Shown: positions 28,205 through 36,804, numbered from the stretch's first letter. The stretch: 64,000 nucleotides of DNA from Comamonadaceae bacterium (GCA_013297875.1 JAAFIW010000003.1:248001-312000), one strand, 5' to 3'. The notes: generated by a model not told the origin, from the sequence alone. Numbers and translations: made by a program.

Positions 28205-28477
28205 TCAAGGTGAAGTTTCACTGCGCCGTATCTCGCGCAGCATGAACAAATACAGCCCCTCCACCTTATCGCGCGCCCACGGCGTTTTGCGCAGAAATTT
28301 CAGGCTGGAGGCGATGCTGGGGTCGCTGGTGAAGCAGCGCACCGGTATGCGCTGGCCCAGCCCATCCCAGCCGTAGTGCGCCACCAGCGCGGTGACGATG
28401 GCCTCCAAGGTCAGGCCGTGCAAGGGGTTGCGTGCTTGCGGGGTGGTGGAAACGGTGGGTGTTACGGGTGAGGTCAT
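28205..28477 (-). CDS. VF530 (DUF2132) family protein
   Basis: 90-residue cytoplasmic protein. [20 protein letters not shown] followed by [20 protein letters not shown] is the family pattern: a small helical fold suggested to bind DNA. Role unknown. It is downstream of the TPR gene, separated by a repeat copy. Confidence 0.85.
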   Translation of the reverse strand: MTSPVTPTVSTTPQARNPLHGLTLEAIVTALVAHYGWDGLGQRIPVRCFTSDPSIASSLKFLRKTPWARDKVEGLYLFMLREIRRSETSP

Positions 28478-28483
28478 GTCAAA

Positions 28484-28546
28484 TACGCTATGAAATAAAT
28501 AGCTGCTTGAGCAATAAACACATGGGCCACTGGCGGTTTTTTTTCA
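28484..28546 (-). repeat. Dispersed comamonad repeat, copy 9 (intergenic)
   Basis: On the minus strand: GCCAGTGGCCCATGTGTTTA, TTGCTCAAGCAGCTATTTAT and TTCATAGCG. It fills the 66-bp gap between the TPR gene stop and the VF530-like start. Confidence 0.9.
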
Positions 28547-29785
28547 TATTCTGGCCCGCGCGCTGGCATCTTGGTGAATGCGCACAAACAAATCGCGCTG
28601 CGCATGGCTGCCGCCAATCGCTTGCAATTGGGGCAGGGCCATGCCCAGTTGCTGGGAGGCGATGCGCCACTGGCCGCGTGCATGCGCCAGCAGGCCACGC
28701 GCAGCGGGAAGGGCCACTTTTTGCCAGGTGTGGGCCGCGGCGCGGTCTTTCTGGGCGGTGGCATGGGCTTGCAGGTTGCGCATCAGCACATCGGCTTCGG
28801 GTCGGTCGGCCCCGGAACGCTCAGCTTTTGCCAGGCCGTACAGGTATTGCAGATCGAGAAACGGCATCACGTGGTCGTGGGTGCGCGCGGCCAGATACGG
28901 GGCCAGGTCTTGCCAGCGCGCTCCCACGTCTACGCCCACCAGCGCCAGCCGGGCCAGCAGCGAGACAGCGTTGATCTGGTCTTGTGAATAGTCTTTTGCC
29001 ACGCCCCAGACCTGCTCGTCATACAGGCGCAGCGCTTCCTCTGGCTGATTGAGTTCCAGCGCGAACAGCGCCTGGTGCCAGTGGTTGTGCGTGAGCATGA
29101 AGGAGTTCAGACCCTGCCAGTGGCTGCTGGCCTCTTGCATGAAGGCCTGGCCCTCTGCATTTCGGCCCTGAGTGAGCATGACGTGGGCCAGCGCATGGTG
29201 CGCCCAGGGGTCTTGCAGTCCATTTTTGGGAGTCAAGTACAGGCCCTGGCGAGCGCTGGTTTCGGCCTGCGTGAGCAGGTGGCACTGCTCGTAGCCAAAG
29301 GCCAGCATGCCGTGAAAGTGGGGCACGTGGGCAGACTTGGCTTGGGCAGCCTGCGCGATTTTGAGCATGCCCGCAGCGTCGCCGGTGTTGAACAGGTGGT
29401 ATTGGCCCAGCTTGAGCGAGACCAGGTCGCGCGGGTGCTCGGTGGCTTGTTCCATGTGCAGCTTGATGGCGCGCGGAATGTCGCCCGCCGCCCAGGCAGC
29501 CACGGCTTGTACGAAGCGCTGCTCGCGCGGTGTGGCCTGGATGGGGGAGGCGAGGGCGGCGGTAATGAAGGGTTGAGCGTTTTTGGCCGCATCTGCGTTT
29601 TCGGCGAACAGGTGCAGGGCGGCGCAATAAGACTGGACGATGGGGCTGTGGTCTGTCAACGCCAATTGCAGGAGGTTGACGGCGCGGGCCTGGCTTGAGA
29701 TGAAGCCTTCGACGAAGTCATTGAGCAGGGGCAGGCTGGCTTCGTGTTGCAGGGTGATGGGGTTGTTGAGGGAGTCGGTTTGCAT
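28544..29785 (-). CDS. Tetratricopeptide-repeat protein (TTC38-like)
   Basis: 413 residues, no signal peptide or membrane segment. Helical throughout, with TPR-like pairs; DPWAHHALAHVMLTQGR and the surrounding layout (histidine-rich helices, HNHWHQALFALELNQPEEAL) resemble the TTC38 family. No enzymatic role known. I start at ATG 29785; the frame is open to 29851. The TTC38-type assignment rests on a few recognised segments only. Confidence 0.78.
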   Translation of the reverse strand: MQTDSLNNPITLQHEASLPLLNDFVEGFISSQARAVNLLQLALTDHSPIVQSYCAALHLFAENADAAKNAQPFITAALASPIQATPREQRFVQAVAAWAAGDIPRAIKLHMEQATEHPRDLVSLKLGQYHLFNTGDAAGMLKIAQAAQAKSAHVPHFHGMLAFGYEQCHLLTQAETSARQGLYLTPKNGLQDPWAHHALAHVMLTQGRNAEGQAFMQEASSHWQGLNSFMLTHNHWHQALFALELNQPEEALRLYDEQVWGVAKDYSQDQINAVSLLARLALVGVDVGARWQDLAPYLAARTHDHVMPFLDLQYLYGLAKAERSGADRPEADVLMRNLQAHATAQKDRAAAHTWQKVALPAARGLLAHARGQWRIASQQLGMALPQLQAIGGSHAQRDLFVRIHQDASARARI

Positions 29786-29813
29786 AGGGTGGATGGTTTC
29801 GGAAATTGAGGGG

Positions 29814-29863
29814 GTGGGCGCGCATGCCCCCACCCCTACCCTCCCCCGCAAGGGGAGGGAGTG
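29814..29863. repeat. GC-rich short palindromic repeat, copy A
   Basis: CCCCCACCCCTACCCTCCCC then CGCAAGGGGAGGGAG: a C-run and G-run hairpin that recurs at 37062-37098 and, in a variant form, at 38060-38131. Confidence 0.7.
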
Positions 29864-29902
29864 AAGTCATCTGTCATTGCGCCGCCGCAGGCGAGTCATC
29901 CA

Positions 29903-31306
29903 TCATCCACACGGCCAGTCCCGCTGCGCATCCCGAATCAACTCAAACGCACGCGCCACCTGTAACACCCCCAAGTCATCAAAGCGCTGCCCGGCGATCT
30001 GCAAGCCAATCGGCAAACCGCCGTCGGTGTAGCCGCAGTTAATGGATGCCGCCGGTTGCTCCGACATGTTGTACGGCGCGGTGAACGCGATGTGCTCCAG
30101 CGGGCGCAGCGGGTCGTTGGTGGGGCTGGGCAGGTGGGCCTCGAAGGCGGGCACAGGGGCGACGGGCGAGATCACGTAATCAAACGCGGCGCAGGCGCGC
30201 ACAGTGGCCACGCGGGTGGCGTGGGTTTGGCTGAAGGCGGCGAAGACCTGCGGGCCTGTCATCGTCGCCGCGCTGTCGGCCCATTGTTGAATGAAAGGCA
30301 GCACGGTGGCTTTTTTGTCCGCGGGCAGGGCCTGCAACTCCAGGTGACAGCGCATGCGCCAGAAATGGTCCAGGCCGCTGAGCAGGGTGGCCGTGAAAAA
30401 CGGTGGCATGGCTTGCACCACGGCACCGGCTTGCTCCAGCAACTGCGCCGCGCGCTCCACTGCGGCGCGCACCTGCGGCTGCACCGGCAGGCCGCAACTG
30501 GCGTCCAGCAGCAAGCCAATTTTCAAACCCTTGAGATGGGCCAGCGCCTGGTCTCCCGTTTGCAAAGCCAACCAATCGATGTGTTGCGCAGGCAGGCCCA
30601 TGCTGTCGCGCGCATCGGGTTGGCTGAGCACCTGCATCATCAGCGCCGCATCGCTCACGCTGCGCGTCATGGGCCCGGCGGCGCGGCCCATGTAAGGCGG
30701 GTCTATCGGCACGCGGCCCAGGCTGGGTTTCAGGCCAAACACGCCGCACCAACCGGCCGGCAGGCGAATCGAGCCGCCAATGTCGGTGCCGATGTGCAGC
30801 GGGCCGTAGCCAGCGGCAGCTGCTGCGCCCGCGCCCGCGCTGGAGCCGCCGGGGGTTTTGCTTACGTCCCACGGGTTGCGGGCCAGCTTGTGAAAACTGG
30901 ACAGGCCAGAGGACAACATGCCGTAGTCGGGCATGGTGGTTTTGCAGACGATGACCGCACCCGCTTCGCGCAGGCGAGCGGCGGGCGGCGCATCGGCCAC
31001 TTGTGGCGAATGATCGCTGGCGTGCACGCCCAAGGGCATGGGCTGGCCCTGGGTGGCGATGTTTTCTTTGATGGTGGCAGGCACGCCGTCAAGCGGGCCT
31101 TGCGGGTTGCCAGCAAGCCAGCGCTGCTCGCTGGCGCGGGCTTGGTGCAAGGCAGATTCAGGGCTGAGTAGATAGGTGGCACAAAACTGCGGCTCCTGCC
31201 GCTCGATCTGCGCCAGCACAGCCTGCGTGACCTCGACCGGGGACAGGGTTTTGGCGCGGTAGGCGGCCAGGAGGTCAAGCGCCGGGAGGGTGTGGAGGGC
31301 AGTCAT
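29903..31306 (-). CDS. Amidase, amidase-signature family
   Basis: 467-residue hydrolase of carboxamides. The Ser-cisSer-Lys triad is readable: K80 (PATIKEN), S155 in GGSSAG and the nucleophile S179 in DIGGSIR. Length is normal. It follows the oligopeptide-type binding-protein gene (SBP) on the same strand, which suggests hydrolysis of an imported amide or peptide (inference). ATG 31306 is used; a longer frame to 31357 would read through one arm of the inverted repeat at 31337-31444. Confidence 0.9.
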   Translation of the reverse strand: MTALHTLPALDLLAAYRAKTLSPVEVTQAVLAQIERQEPQFCATYLLSPESALHQARASEQRWLAGNPQGPLDGVPATIKENIATQGQPMPLGVHASDHSPQVADAPPAARLREAGAVIVCKTTMPDYGMLSSGLSSFHKLARNPWDVSKTPGGSSAGAGAAAAAGYGPLHIGTDIGGSIRLPAGWCGVFGLKPSLGRVPIDPPYMGRAAGPMTRSVSDAALMMQVLSQPDARDSMGLPAQHIDWLALQTGDQALAHLKGLKIGLLLDASCGLPVQPQVRAAVERAAQLLEQAGAVVQAMPPFFTATLLSGLDHFWRMRCHLELQALPADKKATVLPFIQQWADSAATMTGPQVFAAFSQTHATRVATVRACAAFDYVISPVAPVPAFEAHLPSPTNDPLRPLEHIAFTAPYNMSEQPAASINCGYTDGGLPIGLQIAGQRFDDLGVLQVARAFELIRDAQRDWPCG

Positions 31307-31336
31307 TGATCTCAATACCGAATTCGGACAGCCTTG

Positions 31337-31444
31337 AACACAGAGGCACAGAGACACAGAGGAATGAGGAGGAAGGAATTGTGTTGATAAATCCTATGAA
31401 TTTCTCTCTGAATCGCTTCCTCTGTGTCTCTGTGCCTCTGTGTT
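31337..31444. repeat. Perfect 27-bp inverted repeat between binding protein and amidase genes
   Basis: Arms 31337-31363 and 31418-31444 are exact complements (motif CACAGAGGCACAGAGACACA on the left), with a 54-base loop. The arms are purine/pyrimidine biased. It lies downstream of the SBP gene and just before the amidase start on the minus strand, so it could act as a terminator or stabilising stem-loop, or be a small transposable element. Confidence 0.88.
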
Positions 31445-31464
31445 AGTTGCCCCCGCATGAAAGC

Positions 31465-32970
31465 CTACGCCCAAGACATGGCCGACAAATCATTCACAAA
31501 AATCGGCATGTCTTTCCACAGGCCCTTGATGCCTTTGTTCGCCACGGTGATCCACTGCGGCTGGTACAAAAAGCCGTGTACCGCGTCTTCGGCCAGCAGG
31601 CGTTGCGCGTCGCCCAGCAGCTTGGCGCGGTCGGCGGGGCGGGGGCTGGTTTTGATTTTGTTGAACAGGTCGTCAAACTTGGCCGACTGGTAGCCCCAGT
31701 AGTAATCAGGCTTGGAAAAGTTGCCCAGGTCAAACGGCTCCACGTGGGAAATGATGGTCAGGTCGTAGTTTTTTGCGCCGAAGGTGCCACTGAGCCACTG
31801 CGCCCATTCCACGTTCTCCAGCTTCACCTTGATGCCGACTTTGGCCAGCTGCGCCGCGATCACCTCGCCGCCCTGGCGGGCGTAGGGCGGAGGCGGTAAG
31901 GTCATGGTCAGCTCCAGCGACGTCATGCCCGCTTCTTTGAGCAAGGCCTTGGACTTTTCAATATTGAACGGGTTCACGCCGGTGGTGTCCACATAGCCAA
32001 ACGCCCCGGGCACGTAGTGGCTGCCAATCGGCGCGCCGTAGCCGTCACCCGCGCCCTCGATCACGGCTTGGCGGTCAATGGCAGCCGCAATCGCCCGGCG
32101 CACGCGCACGTCGTCCAGCGGCTTCTTTTTGTTGTTGATGGCCAGAATGGTTTTGGCCCGCGAGCCGCTGACCACCACCTGAAACTTGGGGTTGGTTTTG
32201 AACTGCGGCACGCTGCGCGGCGTGATGCGGGGAAACGCATCCACATCGCCAGCCAGCATGGCGGCCACTTGCGCCGCAGGGTCGGAAATGAAGCGGAAGC
32301 TGGCGCGCTTGAGTTTGATGCTGCCCGCCGCGCGGTAACCGTCCCACTTGTTGAGCACCACCGAGGAGCCCTTGACCCAGTTGCCCAGCGTGTACGGGCC
32401 TGTGCCCACGGGTTTGGTGGCATTGGTGTCAGCGCTCTTGGGCTCCACGATGATGGCCGTGGCCTGGCCCATCAGGAACAGAAAGTCAGGATCAAGTTCT
32501 TTGTTGACGACCACCACGGTGTGCTCGTCAATGGCAGCCACGGTTTCCATGCTGGAAAAGGTGCGCTTGTCTTTGTTGGTGCTTTTTTCGCCGCCCGCGC
32601 GGGTGAACGAAAACTTCACGGCCTGCGCGTTGAACGGCTCGCCGTTTTGAAACTTCACGCCTTTGCGCAGCTTGAAGGTGTAGGTGCGCAAGTCGGGCGA
32701 GATTTCCCAGCTTTCGGCCAGTAGCGGCGACACGGTGCCATCGGAATTGATCTTGGTCAGCGTCTCGTAAATGTTGTACAGCGTGATCTCGGCAATGGCC
32801 GAGGCTGCGGCGGCTGACGGATCCAGGCCGGTGGGCTCCAGGGTCATGGCCAGCGTGATGGCGTCTTTGCGGCTCTGGGCCTGCGCCCATAGCGGCAGGG
32901 CCAGCGAGCCCGCGGCCAGGGCGGTGGTGGTGAGAACGTTGCGGCGGTTTGGCGAGAGGTTCAAAGACAT
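31465..32970 (-). CDS. ABC transporter periplasmic oligopeptide-type binding protein (SBP family 5)
   Basis: 501-residue solute-binding protein. MSLNLSPNRRNVLTTTALAA has a twin-arginine-type signal ending near QAQ. The family 5 hallmarks are ITLAMTLEPTGLDPSAAAAS followed by LAESWEISPDLRTYTFKLRKGVKF-type sequence (residues about 40-115). It should deliver peptides or related solutes to the permeases at 37190-39109, encoded on the same strand 4.2 kb upstream. ATG 32970 begins the signal; the open frame continues to 33072 in the rhodanese gene. Confidence 0.9.
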   Translation of the reverse strand: MSLNLSPNRRNVLTTTALAAGSLALPLWAQAQSRKDAITLAMTLEPTGLDPSAAAASAIAEITLYNIYETLTKINSDGTVSPLLAESWEISPDLRTYTFKLRKGVKFQNGEPFNAQAVKFSFTRAGGEKSTNKDKRTFSSMETVAAIDEHTVVVVNKELDPDFLFLMGQATAIIVEPKSADTNATKPVGTGPYTLGNWVKGSSVVLNKWDGYRAAGSIKLKRASFRFISDPAAQVAAMLAGDVDAFPRITPRSVPQFKTNPKFQVVVSGSRAKTILAINNKKKPLDDVRVRRAIAAAIDRQAVIEGAGDGYGAPIGSHYVPGAFGYVDTTGVNPFNIEKSKALLKEAGMTSLELTMTLPPPPYARQGGEVIAAQLAKVGIKVKLENVEWAQWLSGTFGAKNYDLTIISHVEPFDLGNFSKPDYYWGYQSAKFDDLFNKIKTSPRPADRAKLLGDAQRLLAEDAVHGFLYQPQWITVANKGIKGLWKDMPIFVNDLSAMSWA

Positions 32971-33031
32971 AAAAAACTCCTTTGTCACAAAGTTTGCGCA
33001 GTGTGCCAGTTTCTGCTGCGTTCGCCGGTTT

Positions 33032-33424
33032 TTACATCTGCTCCCACGGCAAGCCGTCGTGGCGCCAGCCATTCAAGCTGGAGCGTTTGAAATTGGCGTC
33101 CAGATCGCCTTCAAACCCGTGCAGAACATTCACCACGTCGGTGAACCCCGCCGCTTCCAGCGCCTGCCCGGCGTGCACCGTGCGCTGGCCGCTGCGACAG
33201 ATCAGCACAATCGGCCTGTCTTTGCGCTGCGCCTCCTTTTCCACCGCAGCGACGAACGCCTGCGGATGCGGCACCAGCTCGGGATACTCATACCAGGGAA
33301 TGTTGTGAACCCCGGGTGGCCGCCCCACGTAAAGCGACTCGATTTCCATGCGCACGTCGATCAGCAACGCGTCCTTTTGGGCTTGCAGCAGGTTCCAGGC
33401 TTCTATCGGTAGCAGGTGTTTCAT
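33032..33424 (-). CDS. Rhodanese-domain protein
   Basis: 130-residue single-domain rhodanese. The active-site loop is ICRSGQRT with C76; the first strand reads DALLIDVRMEIESLYVGRPP. It would transfer sulfane sulfur or bind persulfide. It is 61 bp upstream of the SBP gene on the same strand, directly downstream of the 233-bp mobile element. Confidence 0.9.
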   Translation of the reverse strand: MKHLLPIEAWNLLQAQKDALLIDVRMEIESLYVGRPPGVHNIPWYEYPELVPHPQAFVAAVEKEAQRKDRPIVLICRSGQRTVHAGQALEAAGFTDVVNVLHGFEGDLDANFKRSSLNGWRHDGLPWEQM

Positions 33425-33462
33425 GGTGCCTATTGTCGCGGCACCCCGTGGCCACGGTTCAG

Positions 33463-33695
33463 CCTAGAAACAGCAGTTGGACGCACCCGAGTGGGTCGCC
33501 ATGGGGTGAGCTGGCAAGGCGCGACAACGACGCAGGCTCTTGCCTGCTAGGCGGAGCAACGCGGCCAGCGCGCGCCAGGGTGGCTCAATCGGGTGCGTAG
33601 CGTTCCCCCCTAACTGGTGATGCGGCTCAACGCTACAAGTGTTTGATTTCATTGGAAAAAGTTACCGGAACAAGCGGTCAACTGCTGTTTCTAGG
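33463..33695. mobile_element. MITE-like element with 17-bp terminal inverted repeats and target duplication
   Basis: The ends CCTAGAAACAGCAGTTG (33463-33479) and CAACTGCTGTTTCTAGG (33679-33695) are exact complements. TTCAG flanks both sides (33458-33462 and 33696-33700), as a 5-bp target-site duplication. Inside are a second inverted pair ACGCACCCGA/TCGGGTGCGT (33481-33490 and 33589-33598) and a hairpin GCAGGC-TCTT-GCCTGC (33532-33547). No coding frame of note. It is non-autonomous; its transposase is not in the window. The stop codon of the NTF2-like gene lies within the right duplication. Confidence 0.85.
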
Positions 33696-33696
33696 T

Positions 33697-34146
33697 TCAG
33701 TGAAGCACCTGCGGAACTTCGGCCACTTCCAGCATTTCGGTGGCCGTGCCGGGGCTGGCATGGTGGGCCACTAGCCGCCAGCCCTGAGCGGTCTTGTGGT
33801 AGACGTTGGTGGCAATCACATAGGCCTCGCGCACGCCTTCCTGGGTGAGCACTTCGATGCGCTCCAGCACGTTGTGCACGCTGCTGGCCAGCGCCTCCAC
33901 CTTGCGCACGCGCTGTGGCCAGGCCTTGATGCTGCCATTGGCAAAAATCACCGAAAACGCGGCATGTATAGCCCCTGCGCCCACCACGCGCGGGCCACCG
34001 GGGTGCACACACACGATCTCGTCTTCATCCGCCCAGCAGGCCATCAGCTTGTCGATGTTGCCCGTTTGCAGCGCTTCATAAAACGCAGCTTCCACCTCAT
34101 CGGCGCTGCCGCCCAGCGTGGCGGCTTGGAGTTTGGTTTTGGACAT
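33697..34146 (-). CDS. NTF2-like/SnoaL family protein
   Basis: 149 residues with the cone-shaped NTF2 pattern: helix ADEVEAAFYEALQTGNIDKL, then ADEDEIVCVHPGGPRVVG and the strands AYVIATNVYHKTAQGWRLVA. Similar proteins (YybH-type) have no single known function. The stop codon TGA at 33697-33699 lies in the duplicated TTCAG of the neighbouring mobile element, so the element landed at the very end of the gene. ATG 34146 is chosen for domain start. Confidence 0.82.
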   Translation of the reverse strand: MSKTKLQAATLGGSADEVEAAFYEALQTGNIDKLMACWADEDEIVCVHPGGPRVVGAGAIHAAFSVIFANGSIKAWPQRVRKVEALASSVHNVLERIEVLTQEGVREAYVIATNVYHKTAQGWRLVAHHASPGTATEMLEVAEVPQVLH

Positions 34147-34264
34147 GTTGGGCTTGTTTGTGAGTGGGCGCGAGCCCGCACCTAGGGTGCAATTGTGCCT
34201 ACGGGAGCCAGCCACGTGAATGCCGTGTGCCGGGCGACGTTTTTTGATCGGATCGGTGGTACGT

Positions 34265-34310
34265 GCAAGCCCATACAGCTCAACACGCTATAAATAGAGT
34301 AGCGAAATTC
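34265..34310 (+). repeat. Dispersed comamonad repeat, copy 10 (diverged, intergenic)
   Basis: Weak copy: CAAGCCCATACAGCTCAACA, then CGCTATAAATAGAGTAGC. The left half has lost bases. It lies in the gap between the NTF2-like and first cNMP gene. Confidence 0.5.
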
Positions 34311-34319
34311 CAGAAGCTA

Positions 34320-34985
34320 TCACCGACCAACCCGGGGCGGCGGCTGGGTCTTGGCAAAACCGTGCAAACGCACGCCAGATTCGCTCCAGTCACCCGAGCT
34401 GCGGTCTTTGAATGTGGACAGCTGGTGCACAGGCTGTGCCTCGGCCATCCCTGCGAACTGGCTGTCGTGGGCAACCTCGAGCTCTTGCTGCAGCGCCCGG
34501 CTGATACCCGAAAGGGTTTTGATCTGCCGGTTGGCCGCCCGCAACCGCCCCGACAGACTGACGGCAATGGCCAGCAGCAGGCTGGCACCGACCTGCGGGT
34601 CTTTTCGAACCAGGGCCAGCAAATCCTGGCGCGCCAGCCGGGCAACCACCAGTTCAGTGACGGCGACACAGGTGGCAGAGCGCGGCGCACCGTCCAGCAC
34701 GCCCATTTCGCCAATCAGGCTGCCTGGGCCCAACGATGACATATTGATGCTTTGGTCGGACGCCACAGCGTAAGTTTTGACGGAAACCTCACCCTCCAGC
34801 ACCAGCAGCATGAAGTCTGTCTGGCCGGGTTGGCCTTCTTCCATCAACACGCTGCCCACAGCCATGCGCAGCGGCTGCATAAAGCCAACAATGACCTGCG
34901 CGTCCAGACGGTCTATTCCGGCAAACGCGGGGTGCGTCACCAGCAGGCTGGCTGCCTGGTCACGATAAAAGCTTTCTTGTGACAT
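34320..34985 (-). CDS. Cyclic-nucleotide-binding-domain protein, no output domain (paralogue 1)
   Basis: 221 residues. A cNMP-binding beta-roll covers residues about 15-140, with MEEGQPGQTDFMLLVLEGEV and the phosphate-cassette region LGPGSLIGEMGVLDGAPRSA (the pattern GExxLxxxxPRSA). The C-terminal 80 residues hold a helix (RLRAANRQIKTLSGISRALQ) but no helix-turn-helix, unlike CRP/FNR regulators. It is paralogous to the protein at 35092-35661, 106 bp upstream. ATG 34985 is preferred; a TTG at 35009 could add 8 residues. An ATTTA/TAAAT inverted repeat lies just before the start. Confidence 0.85.
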   Translation of the reverse strand: MSQESFYRDQAASLLVTHPAFAGIDRLDAQVIVGFMQPLRMAVGSVLMEEGQPGQTDFMLLVLEGEVSVKTYAVASDQSINMSSLGPGSLIGEMGVLDGAPRSATCVAVTELVVARLARQDLLALVRKDPQVGASLLLAIAVSLSGRLRAANRQIKTLSGISRALQQELEVAHDSQFAGMAEAQPVHQLSTFKDRSSGDWSESGVRLHGFAKTQPPPRVGR

Positions 34986-35091
34986 ATTTAACGCTAAATG
35001 AGTACTCAAATACTAATCGATCAGCGCGGCTTGTCCATACCCTATTTGGCGTATGGTGACAGGTAAAAAAGTCACAAGTTCATGGGCAACG

Positions 35092-35661
35092 TCATGCGCG
35101 CGGTTTCGGCGGGTTCAGCTTGATGGTCAGGCGGCTCGGTTGGTGCGCCGCCTCCAGCTCTTGCTGAAGCGAGCGACTCAACCCAGCCATGGTTTTGATC
35201 TTGCGATTGGCCAGACGCAGGCGATCGGCCAGGCATTTGGAGATCGCCAAAATCAATCGCGCCGCCACCCGGGGGTTGCCGTCGATCAACCGTAGCAAGG
35301 CCTCGCGTGACAGCACTGCAGCCCTCACCTCGGTGACGGCGGTACAACTGGCGGACCGGGGTGCGGCGTCCAGCACACCCATCTCGCCAATCAAACTGCC
35401 AGGGCCAATGATGGACATCACCATGCTGTCGCCATGCGAGGTGCCATGGTTTTCCACCGACACGTCACCGTCAATGATGAGCATCATGTAATCGGTGTCG
35501 CTGATTTCGCCCTCTTCAATAAACACTTCACCCATCCTGATGCGCCGAGGCCGCATATAGCCAACCACCACCCGCGCATCTTCCAGACTCAGATCGGCCA
35601 ACGCCGTGTGAACAATCAGAAAACGCGCAGCCCGCTCCTGACTGGAGTTCTCATCAGGCAT
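35092..35661 (-). CDS. Cyclic-nucleotide-binding-domain protein, no output domain (paralogue 2)
   Basis: 189 residues. The cNMP fold is clear (FIEEGEISDTDYMMLIIDGD, IIGPGSLIGEMGVLDAAPRS), followed by a helical tail with RKIKTMAGLSRSLQQELEAA, nearly the same as in paralogue 1. No DNA-binding or enzymatic domain. The two genes are in tandem on the minus strand and arose by duplication. What they signal to is unknown. ATG 35661 begins the conserved part; the frame is open to 35790. Confidence 0.85.
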   Translation of the reverse strand: MPDENSSQERAARFLIVHTALADLSLEDARVVVGYMRPRRIRMGEVFIEEGEISDTDYMMLIIDGDVSVENHGTSHGDSMVMSIIGPGSLIGEMGVLDAAPRSASCTAVTEVRAAVLSREALLRLIDGNPRVAARLILAISKCLADRLRLANRKIKTMAGLSRSLQQELEAAHQPSRLTIKLNPPKPRA

Positions 35662-35782
35662 GGCAGGTTTGGGAACGGGTGAAATGGGCACAGTGCATTC
35701 TAGGAGCGGAAATGCAAAAAGCCAGCAAAGACGAGCGCTACTGAAACTTGACCGATCGATCTGCGCCAAGCGTGCACACTGG

Positions 35783-35817
35783 TAGGGCAAACAGCTACTA
35801 ATTCAGTAGCAAAACAG
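35783..35817 (+). repeat. Dispersed comamonad repeat, copy 11 (intergenic)
   Basis: GGCAAACAGCTACTAATTCA, then GTAGCAAAA: the right half of the repeat. It lies upstream of cNMP paralogue 2. Confidence 0.75.
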
Positions 35818-35843
35818 GGCTCAGTAGCGTGCGTAGATGTCGG

Positions 35844-36030
35844 GGTCGCCCGACAGCGACTCACTTTTCTTTGCGTCGCCAAAGAAAAGTCAAGCAAAAG
35901 AAAGGCGACCCGCAGTCTGGGTCCCTTCGCTTCGCTACGGGCACCTTGCGGTGCTCAAACCCGGTGGGGTCATGTGCAAACTCGCCTGCGGCTCAGACAA
36001 GCACATGCCCTGATCCACCGGGTTTTGCGC
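35844..36030. repeat. Nested palindromic element (about 185 bp)
   Basis: Three nested stems: ACTTTTCTTTG/CAAAGAAAAGT (35863-35873 and 35880-35890) inside GGTCGCC/GGCGACC; then AAACCCGGTGG (35957-35967) paired with CCACCGGGTTT (36015-36025), enclosing CATGTGC/GCACATG (35971-35977, 36001-36007). The stretch has the look of a dispersed, structured repeat known from many proteobacterial intergenic regions. No gene is seen in it. Confidence 0.75.
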
Positions 36031-36428
36031 TCCTCAGCCCAGCCTGAACGGGGTCTATTTGAAGGGGCTCCCCACCCTGCCAAATCCGAAGGAAATTTCA
36101 AACTTCATCGGGCCGAATCAATCAATAGCCGAGGTCGGAACTGAATGTCGTTCGGACTCCGTCGATCAGGTGCCTATCTCGACGAAGTCTTCACCCAGGG
36201 GTGAAAGCGGCACAGAAAGTGAGATTGGCCTGCGTCCAAACTTGGCCAATTGCCCCAGGAAGTGCTCGACACACAAGCTCCATTCAGATTCTCAAAAGAG
36301 TCATTCCATTTGTACGACAGCCAAAGCGCATCTGGGTCATGAGAAATGGATCCGAGGCGACAGAGCGTGTACACCTTCGAAGCTACCTTTGGTCGTGAAT
36401 AGGCCGCGATGGCGCACTTAGCATCGAT
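36031..36428. other. Gene-poor low-GC stretch
   Basis: No convincing gene in these 400 bases. GC content is visibly lower than in neighbouring genes. Short open frames exist on both strands (36059-36421 plus, 36174-36374 minus) but have no start signals or recognisable domains. It may be the remains of foreign genes. Confidence 0.5.
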
Positions 36429-36689
36429 CTAATGACCACCGCGCCCCCAGAGCACATTGGGCCTGGAGTCGTCAAGGGACCACATGCAAATGACGCCGAA
36501 GATCGGAACTGCGTAGAACCACGATAGATCACCGGAAACAATCCACGCCACGAGGGCGATCACAGCGCCGACTGATGCGCCCACAACAAAGGTCGCCAAT
36601 CGTTTCCACAATGATGGACGTTTGCATTTCGGAGGAATCAGCGAGGTCACTTTCTGCCTTGTAACTTGAAATGGGGAGACTCCAACCAT
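36429..36689 (-). CDS. Small predicted membrane protein, unknown
   Basis: 86 residues with a charged N-terminus (FQVTRQKVTSLIPPKCKRPS) and two hydrophobic segments (LATFVVGASVGAVIALVAWI and WFYAVPIFGVICMW). I do not recognise a family. The low-GC codon use differs from all neighbours. A competing frame at 36529-36807 overlaps it, so the start and even the frame are uncertain. Confidence 0.4.
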   Translation of the reverse strand: MVGVSPFQVTRQKVTSLIPPKCKRPSLWKRLATFVVGASVGAVIALVAWIVSGDLSWFYAVPIFGVICMWSLDDSRPNVLWGRGGH

Positions 36690-36804
36690 CTACCCAAAAT
36701 GGTGAGACGCACCATAGCATGGCGATCAAAAAAAGCCGTTGCCAGCCGCTTGGGATACGAGTTTTAGTCAAAATCGCATCTGAGTATTCGGTGATAACTG
36801 TGAG

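Noticed and set aside
36174-36374. 66-residue minus-strand frame with a protein-like composition
   Set aside because: Interesting residues (Trp/Ser-rich) but no start signal or family; may be a gene remnant, not supportable as a gene.
36059-36421. 120-residue plus-strand frame in the low-GC region
   Set aside because: No ribosome binding site, no domain and non-coding composition; part of the sequence lies beside the palindromic element.
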